Shown piece by piece: positions 45,177 through 56,894 of a DNA stretch of 64,000 bases. The first letter of the stretch is position 1; each line of letters begins with the position of its first letter. The position numbers and the translations under genes are program-made. The notes below the pieces were generated by a model that did not search any database, was not told the origin of the DNA, and was given only the letters and a program-made list of their open reading frames with translations. Origin of the DNA: Puccinia triticina (taxonomy: Eukaryota > Basidiomycota > Pucciniomycetes > Pucciniales > Pucciniaceae). The DNA lies in the NCBI RefSeq assembly GCF_026914185.1, contig NC_070558.1:3720001-3784000 (forward strand), written 5' to 3'.

Positions 45177-46427
45177 TATTTCATATATACTCCAATTTTT
45201 GATTTGACAGGTGTCAGATACAGCCCAAGGCTAAATTGAAACCCAGAGCCATCATCCTTGAGAAGATGGTCTTGGATTAGACTTCAGGAAAAACTGAGGT
45301 CATATTTGGAACCAGAGCTTCTCTTTGACCCCTCCAACCACAGCTCATGGTGATAGACCGCTGCCCTCTGCCCAAACGGAGGGGCCAACCAAGCACCAGA
45401 CCATTACACAACCTGCAAAGGACAAGAGGGCTGTGGGATACTCCAGCCAAAAGTTAATCTAAAAATCAAAGATAAACCCATACACCAAAACAAAAAAGAT
45501 TAGAGAAGGTCCAACCTTCTCAGAAAAGACAATACATTAGGGGGGTTCACGATTGGATTTCACTAGCAACATTTTATCACCTCACCAGTAGAGATGTGCA
45601 TTCTGCGCAATTAAATTTTGGGACTTGGAAAAACAACTCCCATACGTCGCCGGGACCAAATTGCAACCGGGTCCGGACATCACAACATGAGATATAAGGG
45701 GGGCGTGATTGGCTCAGTAGGAAATTATTGCTAACTGTATAGCTTTTTTGTTACACAACCAAACAGTCTAAAAGGTTTAGGGATATTTATACGTTGTACA
45801 TACTCTGTGCTATGAAAATTATGGAAATATTATGTCATCAGAACATTACATATGAGGGCTGCACGTTAGCCATCATGCATTACCAACTTCAAACCTCTTG
45901 TAGACCCAGTTCTGCTGAACTTTATATTGATTTTATTATCTCAAAAGAGCCGCCTGAATCTCCCCTTTCCAATGACGCGCTTTATACATGTTTTTGCTGA
46001 TGTTCACAATTTTTACAGTCCTTTCCGTCCAGTCCTCTGCTCCAATGGCGGCACACGCACCCCTGGTTAAACCTGACCATACCAAATTGGTACATGGGGC
46101 GACATGGTACATGGTGTATACATGTTACATATCATGTAAATTTTACATGGCGTGTACATGTTACATGTCAAATAGTGCATGTGCACATGTCTTATGTGGT
46201 GTGTGTGCATGTTGCTTACAGCTTACATGGTGTTTGTGCACGTGCCGCGTAATATAGGGGAGTTGATGTGCCTGCACGCGCACAACTCCCAAAGAGGCCT
46301 TCTGCAAAGGGCCTTTTGGGCGGACAACTCCCATTTATTGGGAAAAAATAAATGAACAAATTTGAATAAATCGTATTTGACGACTCCCAAAATATGGGAG
46401 TTGTTTTTCCAATTCCCTATATATTTC
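45177..46427. other. Repeat debris, no gene seen
   Basis: Contains TAGGGGGGTTCACGATTGG near 45539 (a diverged end of the 58.8 kb element family), a 100-bp fragment of fold-back copy 1 (GAGATATAAGGGGGGCGTG, about 45689-45780), and TACATG-rich low-complexity sequence at 46080-46250. Confidence 0.55.
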
Positions 46428-47146
46428 GGACTCCCTTTGCGCACTGCACAGTGCGCGGATTCCCAAACACTTCGCGCACTGCGGGTAAAATACACAACTC
46501 TTTGAAGATTTTTCTTGACCAATCAATAGACAGGTTTCCCATTGGCCTCTCTGAATCTTTTGGGAGTTTTTTGAAGCATTCTTCTATGTTAAAAAAATCA
46601 TTAAAACCAAGAAGAAATGCAGGATTTGGGTGCCTAAAAAACAAGGTTCTCATAGCCCCAAAATTCCAAATCATTTATTGAGTAATGGAACATGTAAGGA
46701 CACCTACTTCAGAAGTTTTAAGCCACTTTTTGCAAGGATACAGGTCTGAAAAATGAGGATAATTTAGATGTAATGTGCTAATATGTGATGAAGTTTCTGA
46801 TTTTTCAGACCTGTATGCTTGCACAAAGTGGCTGAAATCTTTGAAGTAGCTGTTCTTACATGTTTCATTACTCAATAAATTATTTGAAATTTTTGGGCTA
46901 TGGGAACCTTGTTTTTTAGGCGCCCAAATCCTACATTTCTTCTGGTTTTTAATGATTTTTTTAAACATAGAAGAATGCTTCAAAAAACTCCCAAAGAATT
47001 CAGAGAGGCCAATGGGAAGCCTGTCTATTGATTGGTCAAGAAAAATCTTCAAAGAGTTGCGTATTTTACCCGCAGTGCGCGAAGTGTTTGGAATCCGCGC
47101 ACTGTGCAGGGCGCGAAGTGTTTTTTGCAGGGCGCGAAGTAAGTCC
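46428..47146. mobile_element. Fold-back element, GCGCACTGC-terminal family, copy 2
   Basis: Ends GGACTCCCTTTGCGCACTGC and, in reverse complement, GGACTTACTTCGCGCCCTGC. Arms of about 330 bp pair across a short centre near 46775 (for example TTGACCAATCAATAGACAGG with CCTGTCTATTGATTGGTCAA). The interior differs from copy 1, so only the termini are shared. Confidence 0.85.
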
Positions 47147-47159
47147 AATATATTTAGTA

Positions 47160-47184
47160 CTAGAGGCCAAGGCGGATTTGCCGC
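47160..47184 (-). mobile_element. Helitron-like 3' terminus (minus strand)
   Basis: Minus-strand reading: hairpin GCGGCAAATCCGC, CTTGGCCT and CTAG at 47163-47160, then T. It lies 13 bp from the end of fold-back copy 2. Confidence 0.6.
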
Positions 47185-48284
47185 TGCAAATTGTAGGCTC
47201 AATTGTCAAACTGACACAACACAACAAAATATTGGACCAATTATTTGTATTGTATTGATTTGCCACTACACAAGAACTTGAACTGGGTGTATTCTATACA
47301 ATCAAAAAGACAATAAATCTTAATTTTATTTCCTAGTCTAACCCAAAAATATGTGGAATCTTGTATTGTATCACCACTGGGCCTCTACACTACAGCATGC
47401 TACAGGGGCATGTGAGCTTCTAATCTGCTTTGCGGTACTATAAAGCATATTTAGTGACAAAAACCACCAAATAACTCTGCAGTGCAGCTTAGTAGGAGGT
47501 ATTGCTACTTTGTGGCCTGTGCACATAGCGCTAGCAAACAAGCAGAAATTTGCTACACTACATTAATTCAGATCAGAATTCTGCTACTTCAGGCCACACT
47601 AATGCCATTGGCATAGCTGGACCACTCTTGGTTTTAATATTAGGAAAGTTCAAATATAGCAATTGAGGCCCGCTGCTAGTTTTTGTATGCACTTGAGTGC
47701 TGCCTGTTGGTTTGGAAAATCCATTCATTTCCCATCCAAATTAGCTTGGTCAGCAACAGAGCTTCAGGTGCTAAGGTCATAAATTTAATACGTAGGTTGT
47801 TGGCTGCTACATTCATAGCAGAAACTTTGCAGCCTTAGTTTTTGTGTTACATCTTGGATAATTTTCAAGCTCACACATGCACAACTGAAACAAAAAGAAA
47901 ATTGGGACTCCAAAGATTTATAACAAGCATGCAAGAAATCCAATAAGTGGAAATAGATCAACTGTTAGTTTTTAGGAACTTGAAAGATGTGCATGTGTTT
48001 GCAAGAGTCAAGCTTGCAACCACATGATCTCACGTCAAGACTTTGGGCCAATAACCATGTACTATGGGACTTAGGTCTTACAGTAGAAAAAAGAGTTTGG
48101 GTACCCATGCAACAGGGTGCCAGTTGAATTTTGGATGTCAACTTGCAGTGGGAATGGAACCAGCAGGTCCACACAGCATGCAAACACTACAGTAATTGAT
48201 GTTGACTGCACCATGCAGCATCTTGATGACCATAGTGACTTTCATTAACTACAAGTAACCACACTTGACACCCAACCACTCCCC
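47185..48284. other. Intergenic, no gene seen
   Basis: AT-rich, only short ORFs. Confidence 0.4.
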
Positions 48285-48833
48285 CAATGACCAGACACCA
48301 CATCAAGGGGGAGGGGGAGCAATGCTTGCCTCTTGATGGCCAACAAAAGCCTGCTGTCAAGAGGTACCAGCTCTTGTGCTGGCTGGTAAGTTGTAACAGC
48401 CACTCACCACGTTATAAATGGCCAGTCTGTTGTGGCTATTGTGAGGATCATGTCAGGATCTTCCGGACATTGAGAGAAGTACAAACTCACCTCAATGGCC
48501 GATTTGTTCCGGACATTGGGGTAGATTTTACTCCTCTCAATGAACGGAGCAAACCGGTCATCAAGAGTACATCAATGGCCGGTTTGTTCTGGTCATCAGG
48601 AGGAGTAAACACTCATCTTGATGGCCGCTCTGTTCCGGTTATTGAGAGGAGTGTACTCCCCTCAATGATGGATTGTTTCCGTCATTGAGAGGAGTGTACT
48701 CCCCTCGATGACCGGATTGCTCCAGTCATCAAGAGGAGTGTACTCCCCTTGATGACTGGATTGCTCCAGTCATCAAGAGGAATGTACTCCCCTCAATGAC
48801 TGGATTGCTCCAGTCATTGAGAGGAATGTACTC
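48285..48833. repeat. Hairpin-unit array, left part
   Basis: Units such as CTCGATGACCGGATTGCTCCAGTCATCAAGAG with linker GAGTGTACTCCCC. The sequence continues at 53372 after a 4.5-kb insertion. Confidence 0.88.
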
Positions 48834-49346
48834 TTTTCTTTTTTTTCTTTTTTTTTTTTTTTTTTTTTTTTTTAGTGCTTATTGTTTTGACATTGCGCAC
48901 TAGGTGAATACTAGATTATGTAGATACATGCAATGATTTTTAGAATAAAATACATGATTGAATAATTTGAGATTATTTATATTGTTGAGTATGATTTGTA
49001 TTTTATCTGAGTGATTTTTGAGGGAAGAAAGAAAGAAAAGAAAAAAGACGCGCCCAAAGAAAGTGATAAATTGAAAATCCATCTATTTTACTGAGTCTAA
49101 ACCTTTGCGAATGCCGAATCCAGTGAACTTCCGTCACGACTGCGGCCCAGAAAGCGTTTTATGTTGTTGCTCAAGCCACATACCCTGATGATGTAAGCAG
49201 GCAGGAAGTTAACCAAACTCGACCCCCGCTAGGATCTAGCCCAATCTCTCCCACTGAGTACATGAATGAAGAACACACTAAAACAGTAAGTCAATATTTA
49301 CAAATTATCTCTCTTTTGGAAATTAGAAAATAAAAAAATAACTAAT

Positions 49347-49811
49347 TTAGTCTTCTTCATTGACATAGTTTCTGATGTTTTTGAACCAATTGGTTTTGAG
49401 AATGAATTTCAACAGTGTTTCGAAAGTCAATGGGTTATCAAGTAAGTGTTTTAACAAATCCGGATTGATCTTGATTTTATTAGCTACTAATCTTGTTCTA
49501 AACTTTCTTCTTTTATTTGAAAATTTCTTGCATTTGATAAGGTAATGATCGACTGTTTCCGGCAAGTGACAGAAATCACAATCCGGAGACTCAAGTTTGT
49601 TGATATGGAAGAGGAAATTGTTCAGAGGAGAATGACCCAATCGAAGTTGGTAGATAGTTGAACTCAGACCCCTTTTGAGTTGATTTAGTGAGTTGAAGAT
49701 TTTAGTTGGTTTGTTGGTTAATGAAATGTAATTTCGGATAATAGCTTGTTTTTTCTTATTGAATTTGAATTTAGAACGGACTAGGGAAATCGTGGCTGCG
49801 CTGCGGAACAC
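49347..49811 (-). pseudogene. LINE ORF2 C-terminal domain
   Basis: 155-codon frame with LSSTIYQLRLGHSPLNNFLFHI followed by CDFCHLPETVDHYLIKCKKF, the CCHC zinc-finger region found after RNase H in Tad/I-type LINE ORF2 proteins. It ends at TAG 49347-49349. Upstream catalytic domains are missing because of 5' truncation and interruption. Confidence 0.75.
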
Positions 49812-50050
49812 AAAGATGATCCAAGAAACAGGAAATTGTTTGAGCTTCTAAATGAAAACTTATAAATAAACAAAGGCTTAAAACCTGAGCGCCTCAATCA
49901 AAAAAGGAAATTGTGCACATCTTAAGTGCACAGGCATGATATTATCTCAGGAATCATGTTGTAGAATTTCTATGTCCTGAACAATTTTCCTTGTGAAAAA
50001 GTCAGGCCCATTAATGCTGGTATAGACCATGCCAAGCTATGACAGACTTA

Positions 50051-50146
50051 TACCAATGTTGAAGCAATTGTATATACCAATGTTGAAGCACTTGTATATA
50101 CCAATGTTGAAGCACTTGTATATACCAATGTTGAAGCACTTGTATA
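50051..50146 (+). repeat. 24-bp minisatellite, four copies
   Basis: Tandem unit starting TACCAATGTTGAAGCACTTG; the first copy has one substitution (CAATTG). Lies in the foreign DNA within the LINE. Confidence 0.9.
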
Positions 50147-50465
50147 GGATTTCTGCCCTGAACCGGCCATTCTTTCAAAAATTCATATCAACACTGGTTA
50201 CTCTATGTGTGTCAAAAAGTTGACAGAATGGCTTCTGGGTTAGTGTTATTTACTACTGAATTAAGACAAATGTGAATCTCAGCACAGCAACATCAATGAT
50301 AACAGACCTTGGCAAAAACCCAATAATCATCTTAAAGTTGAAAAGAGTTGAACAATGTTTATGCTACAGGCTGAAGATACGTGGGCAGAATGTATTGAAT
50401 AGTAAGAGGAGAAATGTGAATTTATTATGGTGCAAGGACTTAAGTGGGAGGAAATAAGGCCGATG

Positions 50466-52368
50466 TTTACAACATTGGTGATGACCTCATTATCTTCCTC
50501 TGGTACATAAGCCACACCCAATCCACTGACGGAGGTGGCTCTTGATAATGCCACATACAATTGACCGTGTGCAAAGACCGGGCTAGGTAAAAAGACCCTG
50601 ACATGGTCCAAGGACTGTCCTTGGCACTTTTTGATAGTCATAGCAAATGCGCTGACCACAGGAAATTGAAATCGCGTGAAGGAACAGGAAAATTCCATGT
50701 CAGGTTCGTATTTGAGCTTAATTTGAGGTAAAGCTGTAATCTTCCCAGTTTCCGTGCCTGTAAGGACCTTGACTCTTAGCACCGTCTATCCAATATTGAG
50801 GAGCAACAATTTAGTTCCGTTTGCCAAACCATCATCCAAGCACAAGTTCCGGAGTAGTACTAAGGGCTGTCCAACTTTCAATTCTAGTTTGTTTTCAGGA
50901 AATTTTGGTACATTGATTTTGTTCAAATATTCTTCTGGCAGAGCCTTCTCAGTCGAATCGGTCATTTGATCTATTGAAACGGATATGAAAAGATTGGTAG
51001 AAAGGAGTTTTGGGCACTGCTTGTTGATTGTTTTCACATATTTATTGAGGGGTGTGATTATGGAACTGCTTTTGTAATATCCTGTCAAGAATTGTTCCAA
51101 AAATGGGTGTTGATGGACCATCAAGTCCCCGTAAATGAATCTAATGATGTGGGATGATAGAGCTGGGATTGAGTGGTTTCTGAACAGAGTGCCAAAGGGA
51201 AATGGAATTCAATCAACTAAGTCCTCTGTGTAGTACCTTCTCCTATGTTCAGCTGCTATTTATTGAACTGAACAGCGCCTTGTTCAAGGGGCTGGTCACC
51301 TGAGCCCAACAATTGGATGTTGCGCCTCAAATGGAATTTTTTGACGTTTTTCCATAGGGGAGAGTTTAGCATGCATAGTTTCCCTTGTGACAGCATATCA
51401 CCCATTTTCACAACAGGCAGAGTCTGACAAAAATCACCTCGGAAGATGACCCTTATTCCGCCAAAAGGAATGTCCATTTTCTTCAAGTCTTGAAAAGATC
51501 TGTCAACAGCTTTGACGGAAAGCCGGTTCTACATTGATATTTTGTCCCATACTATAATCTGAACTTCAGATAATTCTTGGCGAAGTGCTGATTGCAACTC
51601 CCATACGCAAATAGAGGTCAAATTGATTTTGAGAGGTATCTTGAATCAAGCATGGGCAGTGGTAGCATTGTGCAGGACCAACAATGCAATTGCAGAAGAA
51701 GAAACAGCGGCCACCCTGAGACCTCTACAGTTTGAAATAATCAATCAGAGTGTTGAGGACAAAAGTTTTGCCGGTTCCTCCAGGGCCATCAATATAGACT
51801 GTCCAGGGTTCCTTCCTGTTGGTTTGTTTGATGATGTGGTCTACAGATTGTGTTGCTCAGGTGTAAGCTTTGAGTATTTCTCCTCATACCCCTCAGCTGG
51901 ATTATAATTTGACAGCTTCTTGGACAAAAAAATGTGCCCAAGTTGAGGCCATAAAGAACAGTAAGCCAACCTCTTCAAGCAACTTCGATTTTTTTTTAAC
52001 TGGGCCTCAATTTGGTATTTAGTTAGAGAAATGCAGTTCTGGGCAGTGGGCTCGATGCCTCCAGGACTATATCTGAGGCTCTACTTTGAATCGTCGCCTA
52101 ATATGTCTATGAACTGATTGAGGAGCGGTTGAGGGTTTGCTGGCGGGCTGTGGACCAGCATGATGCAAAATAGAGCTCTTAAACCAGCGCCTAACATCCA
52201 CAGAGAAGCCTCCTGAAGACAGGTAGCATAGTGCTCATCTGATGCAAGTAGTCCTAGGTGTTCAGTAGCTGCGCGGAACGTTGAATGTTGTACTGCGGCA
52301 ACGGTTCGGAGATTTTCAGAACTCTTAGGACCTCGGACGTGTATGAGCAGGAGTCTCAAATACAACAC
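50466..52368 (-). pseudogene. Helitron Pif1-like helicase, fragmented
   Basis: C-terminal helicase half of a Helitron replicase. Minus-strand order: YLRLLLIHVRGPKSSENLRTV, TFRAATEHLGLLASDEHYATCLQEASLWML, LRALFCIMLVHSPPANPQPLLNQF, Walker A DGPGGTGKTFVLNTL (about 51800-51760), GGIRVIFRGDFCQTLPVV (Pif1 GDFxQ), then KFPENKLELKVGQPLVLLRNL, and the last motifs VVSAFAMTIKKCQGQSLDHV and QLYVALSRATS. Frames change several times and stops intervene, so it is dead. The Rep nuclease domain is absent. It sits between the LINE RNase H and C-terminal pieces. Confidence 0.85.
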
Positions 52369-53199
52369 GGACGCACTTTTAAGATTTCAGTTCAAAGAAA
52401 CTTTGAATGGGCATTAATCCATCTTTTTAAACAAGCATTTGAAAAAAAATCAAGTATTGTTTGGACAATATGCAAGATTTTTGATTTTGAACAAGTTGGC
52501 GACGTCCCAACTGAATTGATTTTCCTTTGAAGTTCATTCAAAGCACCTTTGAACAACCTTTGGAGTTTTGCATCTGTGGTGTAGTATTGTTCTCCTTCTG
52601 AAATGCTTGTGAAATAGATTCGTAAGTTTTAATCAGATGGCGGGGTGAATTCGAGAGAGTGGAGGATGGGAATGTGAAAGAATTGAATTGGCGAGAGTTC
52701 CAAAAAACAAACATGGATACATATGGGGTTGAATTTCGAGGAAATCGGATAACAAAGGTGAGATAACATGCGGAGGTCATCCTGGTTGGGGAGGATAAGG
52801 TAATGTGACCTGATGTAGGTGGTGAGTAAAGCAATTTGGTGTGCGGTTCCGGGTCGGGAAAGGAAAGGGTAGGAGATTAGGGCAGGGAAAATTCTTGAAA
52901 TGGTAGGAGTATGGAGTGGGGAAATTGATTGAATTGGCTAAAAAAAACGTAAAGGAGGAGGTGTTTTTGTGAGAAGGAAAACAAAAAGGAATGTCAAGAG
53001 TTGGAGGTGAGGAAACAATAGATTGCAATGAACAAAGAGGAAATGATGATTTGAGTGGAGAAAAAGGTAATGTAACGTGCACTCAAGGGAAGAGGAAAAG
53101 ACTATAAATAGACGGGCTTTGAGAGTGAAAGAACGGCAAGGCTCCAGAGTTTCAGGCTCATTATGGAGGCCTTCAGGCGGGGAAATGCTGCAATTTTTT

Positions 53200-53369
53200 T
53201 TTCCAGAAAATGGGAAATCTCTGGTTGGGATTACTTGCTGAATATTGGCTAACGTTCTGGGTTGCTGATTAAGATCAAAAAGTTGATTCCCTTCGGTAGC
53301 ACTTTTAGCAAGTTGATCCACTATCTCATTTTCCGGAATTCCCGCATGGCCCGGACACCAGCATAACAA
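53200..53369 (-). pseudogene. LINE RNase H fragment
   Basis: LLCWCPGHAGIPENEIVDQLAKSA carries the His of the last RNase H motif (W-x-P-G-H-x-G-I-x-G/E-N-E-x-x-D-x-x-A). The element is truncated at its 5' side directly at the array junction. Confidence 0.78.
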
Positions 53370-53371
53370 AA

Positions 53372-53650
53372 GTGTACTCCCCTTGATGACCGGATTGCAC
53401 CAGTCATCCAGAGGAGTGTACTCCCCTCAATGACCGGATTGCTCCAGTCATCGAGAGGAGTGTACTCCCCTCAATGACTGGAACAGAGTGTTGATTGAGA
53501 ACTGGGTTGTTCCAATCATTGAGAGGAGTGTACTCCCCTCGATGACTGGAACAGAGCATTCAGCAAGAGAAGTACATACTTTCCTCGATGGCCTGCACAT
53601 CTGGCCATCAAGAGGAGGGTCAATGAATAAACTCCTCTCAATGAGGAGTG
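53372..53650. repeat. Hairpin-unit array, right part
   Basis: Continues the units and GAGTGTACTCCCCT linkers of 48285-48833, with more degenerate units at the right end (ATGGCCTGCACATCTGGCCAT). Confidence 0.88.
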
Positions 53651-53954
53651 GTTCAGCCGCCATTTTGACCGCGCCAACTATTTATTGTCTTTGGTCATGT
53701 ATGTGAGGGTTGCATACAAGCAGGTTTTTGGGGTCATTTTGACCATCACTTTATTGTTACAGCCCTTTAAGCCCCAAACGCTGTTTGGCCAGGCTGGATC
53801 TGCAGGAACCTGTCCCGGAGAGGGAGACGGCAGCGGGGCGGCAGCAATGAGGCTGTAATGTAACGTGGAAACGGGGGCGTGTCATGTTGAATGGAGCTGG
53901 CCATGGCATTGGCAACAAGTGCGGCTGGATCATCCCAGTGGAAGAGTGGGTATA

Positions 53955-54275
53955 TAAGGACTCAGGAGGGCACCATGAAGCAAAAATGTCCCCCAGGGGT
54001 TCCGGTTTTTCCTGCCCCCTCCCTGGAAGCCCCCTAGTTGCTTGGTTAGGCCCCTCCTTGACAGCTCTTTCACAGAGTCTTTCACAACCGGCCCTTTTTT
54101 GCTTGTTGCTCTGGCACAGCTGGAGGGTCATCCATAGGGCCTTTGGTCTTTGGGGATATTTTCAACAGCTGTGTTTATTGTCTAAATTGTGTGCTCTTCT
54201 GTTGTGCAATTTCTAAATCCAAAATACGCCAAAACTGAGATCTAGGTTTCCACATTTGTGTGGATTTAAGAAACT
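53955..54275 (+). mobile_element. LTR fragment, family 2, copy D
   Basis: GGGTATATAAGGACTC (TATA-like), CCCCCAGGGGTTCCGG, CCCCCTCCCTGGAAGCC, GCTGGAGGGTCATCCATAGG and the end TGTGGATTTAAGAAACTTGG. The upstream boundary is unclear (possibly near 53760). Confidence 0.65.
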
Positions 54276-54282
54276 TGGATAG

Positions 54283-54400
54283 TATGATTGAACCATAACA
54301 CAGAAAATCTTGTATATAGTCTATACTAGATTTTCCCTGGAGTTTCCTTTGTCAGTGAATCAGAATCCTTTATTTCTCACTCACCAAAGTGTCACTGGTC
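54283..54400 (+). mobile_element. Copia-like LTR fragment
   Basis: ACCATAACAC, TCTTGTATATAGTCTATACT and AGTGAATCAGAATCC match the LTR at 63330-63474 on the other strand. Confidence 0.6.
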
Positions 54401-54594
54401 TGTCAACCGTGAACTTTGGGTTTTTCATCTTGCGTCCCACGCAACACCACGGAGCGCTGAAGAGATATGTTTGTTGCAGAAACCCAGCGCCAGTAACCAT
54501 ACAAACCCGGAGTTATCTAGAAAAGAGGCAGAGCACCAATTCTTATCAGGCGACACAATTTTATTTTGACAACATACAATGGGGTGACAAATCA

Positions 54595-54778
54595 CACACC
54601 AATAACACACTTTCCAGACAAGAGCCGCATGTCCAGCTGGATCATTTCCAAACTGTGTCACCCTCATTTATTTGGCAGAAATGCCCCTAAATTACACACC
54701 AATCAAACATTTCTCAGGCCAGAGGGGCATTTCCAGCAGAGTAATCTCTGAACTGTTTCACCCTCATTTACCCAGCCA
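54595..54778 (+). repeat. Two degenerate tandem copies of about 95 bp
   Basis: Both copies contain ACACACCAATMA, TTTCYCAGR-type sequence, GAGCCGCATG/GAGGGGCATT and TTTCACCCTCATTTA-like words. Function unknown. Confidence 0.5.
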
Positions 54779-56894
54779 ACATGATCTTTCTTACTCTTGT
54801 GCAAATACTAAAAATGTTTTTACTTCTGATATTTTCTTTATCCAAATCTAGGTAGTTTCTTTGCAGGTGTGATATCTATTTGATGAAGGCAGTTTGCCCC
54901 AACGTAAATACAAAATTGCAAGATTTCACTGATTTGGAAAGGTAAAACTTAAGGTAGAATTGACATGAGCTTGACTTCAAGATTACTTCAACAGAGTTGA
55001 ATAGTTACATATCACTCCAAACTAGATTGGCCTATAGTTCTTGGCAAGTAATGAAACAATTCAACATCACATTGTAAGGACTTCTGCCCCAGTTCAGACA
55101 AAAAATAACACCAAATTCCGCTGTGGCACTCCCTGGGGAGTGCCCCCAAAACTTCCCTGGTTGTTAGTGTTTTGTTGAGTTTTTATGCTTAGCTGTGATT
55201 GTTGGATAAGAAGATGGAAAAATGCTTACTAGTCTCTTCCTCACAAATTGGATAGAGTAACACATGAGGAAAAGACTAGCAGGTTGGGTGAGTTGATTCA
55301 CTTTTGTTGCCGGGGGAATTTTGGTTAGGGTTACGTTAAACTTTGGAATCTTCCCAATTCAAGTGTGAATTGAATTTCTTGCTGCATATTCATAATTGGA
55401 TGTATTGTTGGTTGGCACATGCAATTAAACACAACAGCCTCCCCACACATACAGAAACAGCGGAAGGAATCTGAATTAGAAGAGCTAATCAGCCCCAGTT
55501 TTTAGACTAGAAGTCAAGAGTGCATTTTGTTTGAACTTAGTCAGTCCTCCCTTCTGAGTTGGCAGGCTGGCGCCCCTCGCCCGAAGCGCAAGCCTCCGAA
55601 GGAGGGACTTGGGAGTAAGCGGGGAAATTTGGCGTGAGCGCTGAGGACCACCTCCAACCATTTGGCTGGTGTCAAACTTCAACACCACACTAAATTTGCC
55701 TCCTGCGGGCCAATCAGGCTGCCCTCGTGCCAGATTGAAGGCCTGCATCTCGCCTTCAATCCTACATAGATCACATGTCATTAACTCAAACGGTCTTGAA
55801 GTTACAAAGCTTGTAACTTCATCTTACCAATATTCTTGGATTGTCCGTACCTTTGTACATGCGAGGCAAGTACATAAGAGCTAAATACACATGCCAAAGT
55901 GTACAGTTATGGTGGCTTCTGTACTATGTTTTTGTCACAGTACAGGTAGGATGCAGCAAGTTTATTGGATAGTGGAGTGTACAGGAGTAAAAAAAAACAA
56001 GAGTTTGACTTTTGGAAAACAGCTGATCGTGTTTTTTGAAAGGATCTCTAGCACTGCTCTGGGGGGATGGATAGATGATGGATGGATGGCTGGCTGCGCA
56101 AGCAGCCAGGCTACAAGGCTGTGCTACTCATGACCCCATATGTTGCGTGAAAAATGTGCAGGCATTGATTTAGTGGAATTTGGGTGCTGGCCAGGACTAC
56201 GGTCTGTCAGCTCTCACGCCAGAATTTGCCGCTTGGGGGCAAGCCTCTCTGTAAGACAGAGACCCTGCGGGGCTCTCCTCCAGAGAGGCTTGGTTAAGCT
56301 CGCATTTTGTTGTGCTCAAGCTTGCACTCCAGACTTGTAGGAGTGAAAACTCCAGCATACTCATATTTGGAGCACCAAAGTCATGGATTCCAATATGCTC
56401 TGTGGTGAGGAATGGTACCCACTGCACCATGCAAAGGTTCTGGAGTGCACAGTGGGTTAGTCCAAAATTATTGGAGTCGTGATTCCACCCGATTGCACTC
56501 CAGTTATGTAAATTGGAACTAAACCTGTCACCTCTGCGTGGTCTCTCCTACTCATGAAAAGGTTACATGGAATAGAAAACTTAAAATTAATTGTTCCAAC
56601 AAGAATAAATTGAAAATTTGCTATCACACTCACACATATATTCCACTGGAAAAACAAAACAAAGCAAGTCCAAATGAAGTCATGAACATAGACACAAGAA
56701 ATAAGCTGAATGTATCAACAGTTGGCCAATCATACATGTATATACACACATTCTTGGTATATTATCGTTGAGCATTGATGTAGTTTGGTTTCTCTTTACA
56801 CGACGTTGACTAGGAGAGAGTGGGCAGGGGATAGAACAAAAAAGAGCTCAACGGCGAGGCAGGAAAAAAAGGATGAAAAGAAGGTAGAAGAGAC
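54779..56894. other. Intergenic, repeat-like
   Basis: A GGCACTCCCTGGGGAGTG dyad at about 55128 repeats the one at about 7483. A palindromic CCTCCCTTC...GAAGGAGGGACTT segment at 55543-55610 belongs to the short GTCCCTCC/GGAGGGAC family. No gene is seen. Confidence 0.5.

Larger units (their letters stand above)
48834..53371 (-). mobile_element. 5'-truncated LINE inserted in the hairpin array, itself interrupted
   Basis: On the plus strand the insert begins with a T run (48834-48873), the complement of a poly(A) tail. It ends inside an RNase H domain at 53369. The flanks ATGTACTC (48826-48833) and GTGTACTC (53372-53379) restore a continuous array when the insert is removed. In the minus direction the order is RNase H, foreign DNA including Helitron helicase, C-terminal zinc-finger domain, 3' UTR, poly(A). 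This fits target-primed insertion with 5' truncation. Confidence 0.78.

Noticed and set aside
46080..46250. TACATG-rich stretch as a regulatory repeat
   Set aside because: Irregular low-complexity sequence without fixed period or partner; no function can be supported.
47160..52368. A single minus-strand Helitron from the 47160 terminus to the helicase at 50-52 kb
   Set aside because: The helicase lies inside a LINE that inserted into the hairpin array, so the two are separated by an independent insertion boundary.
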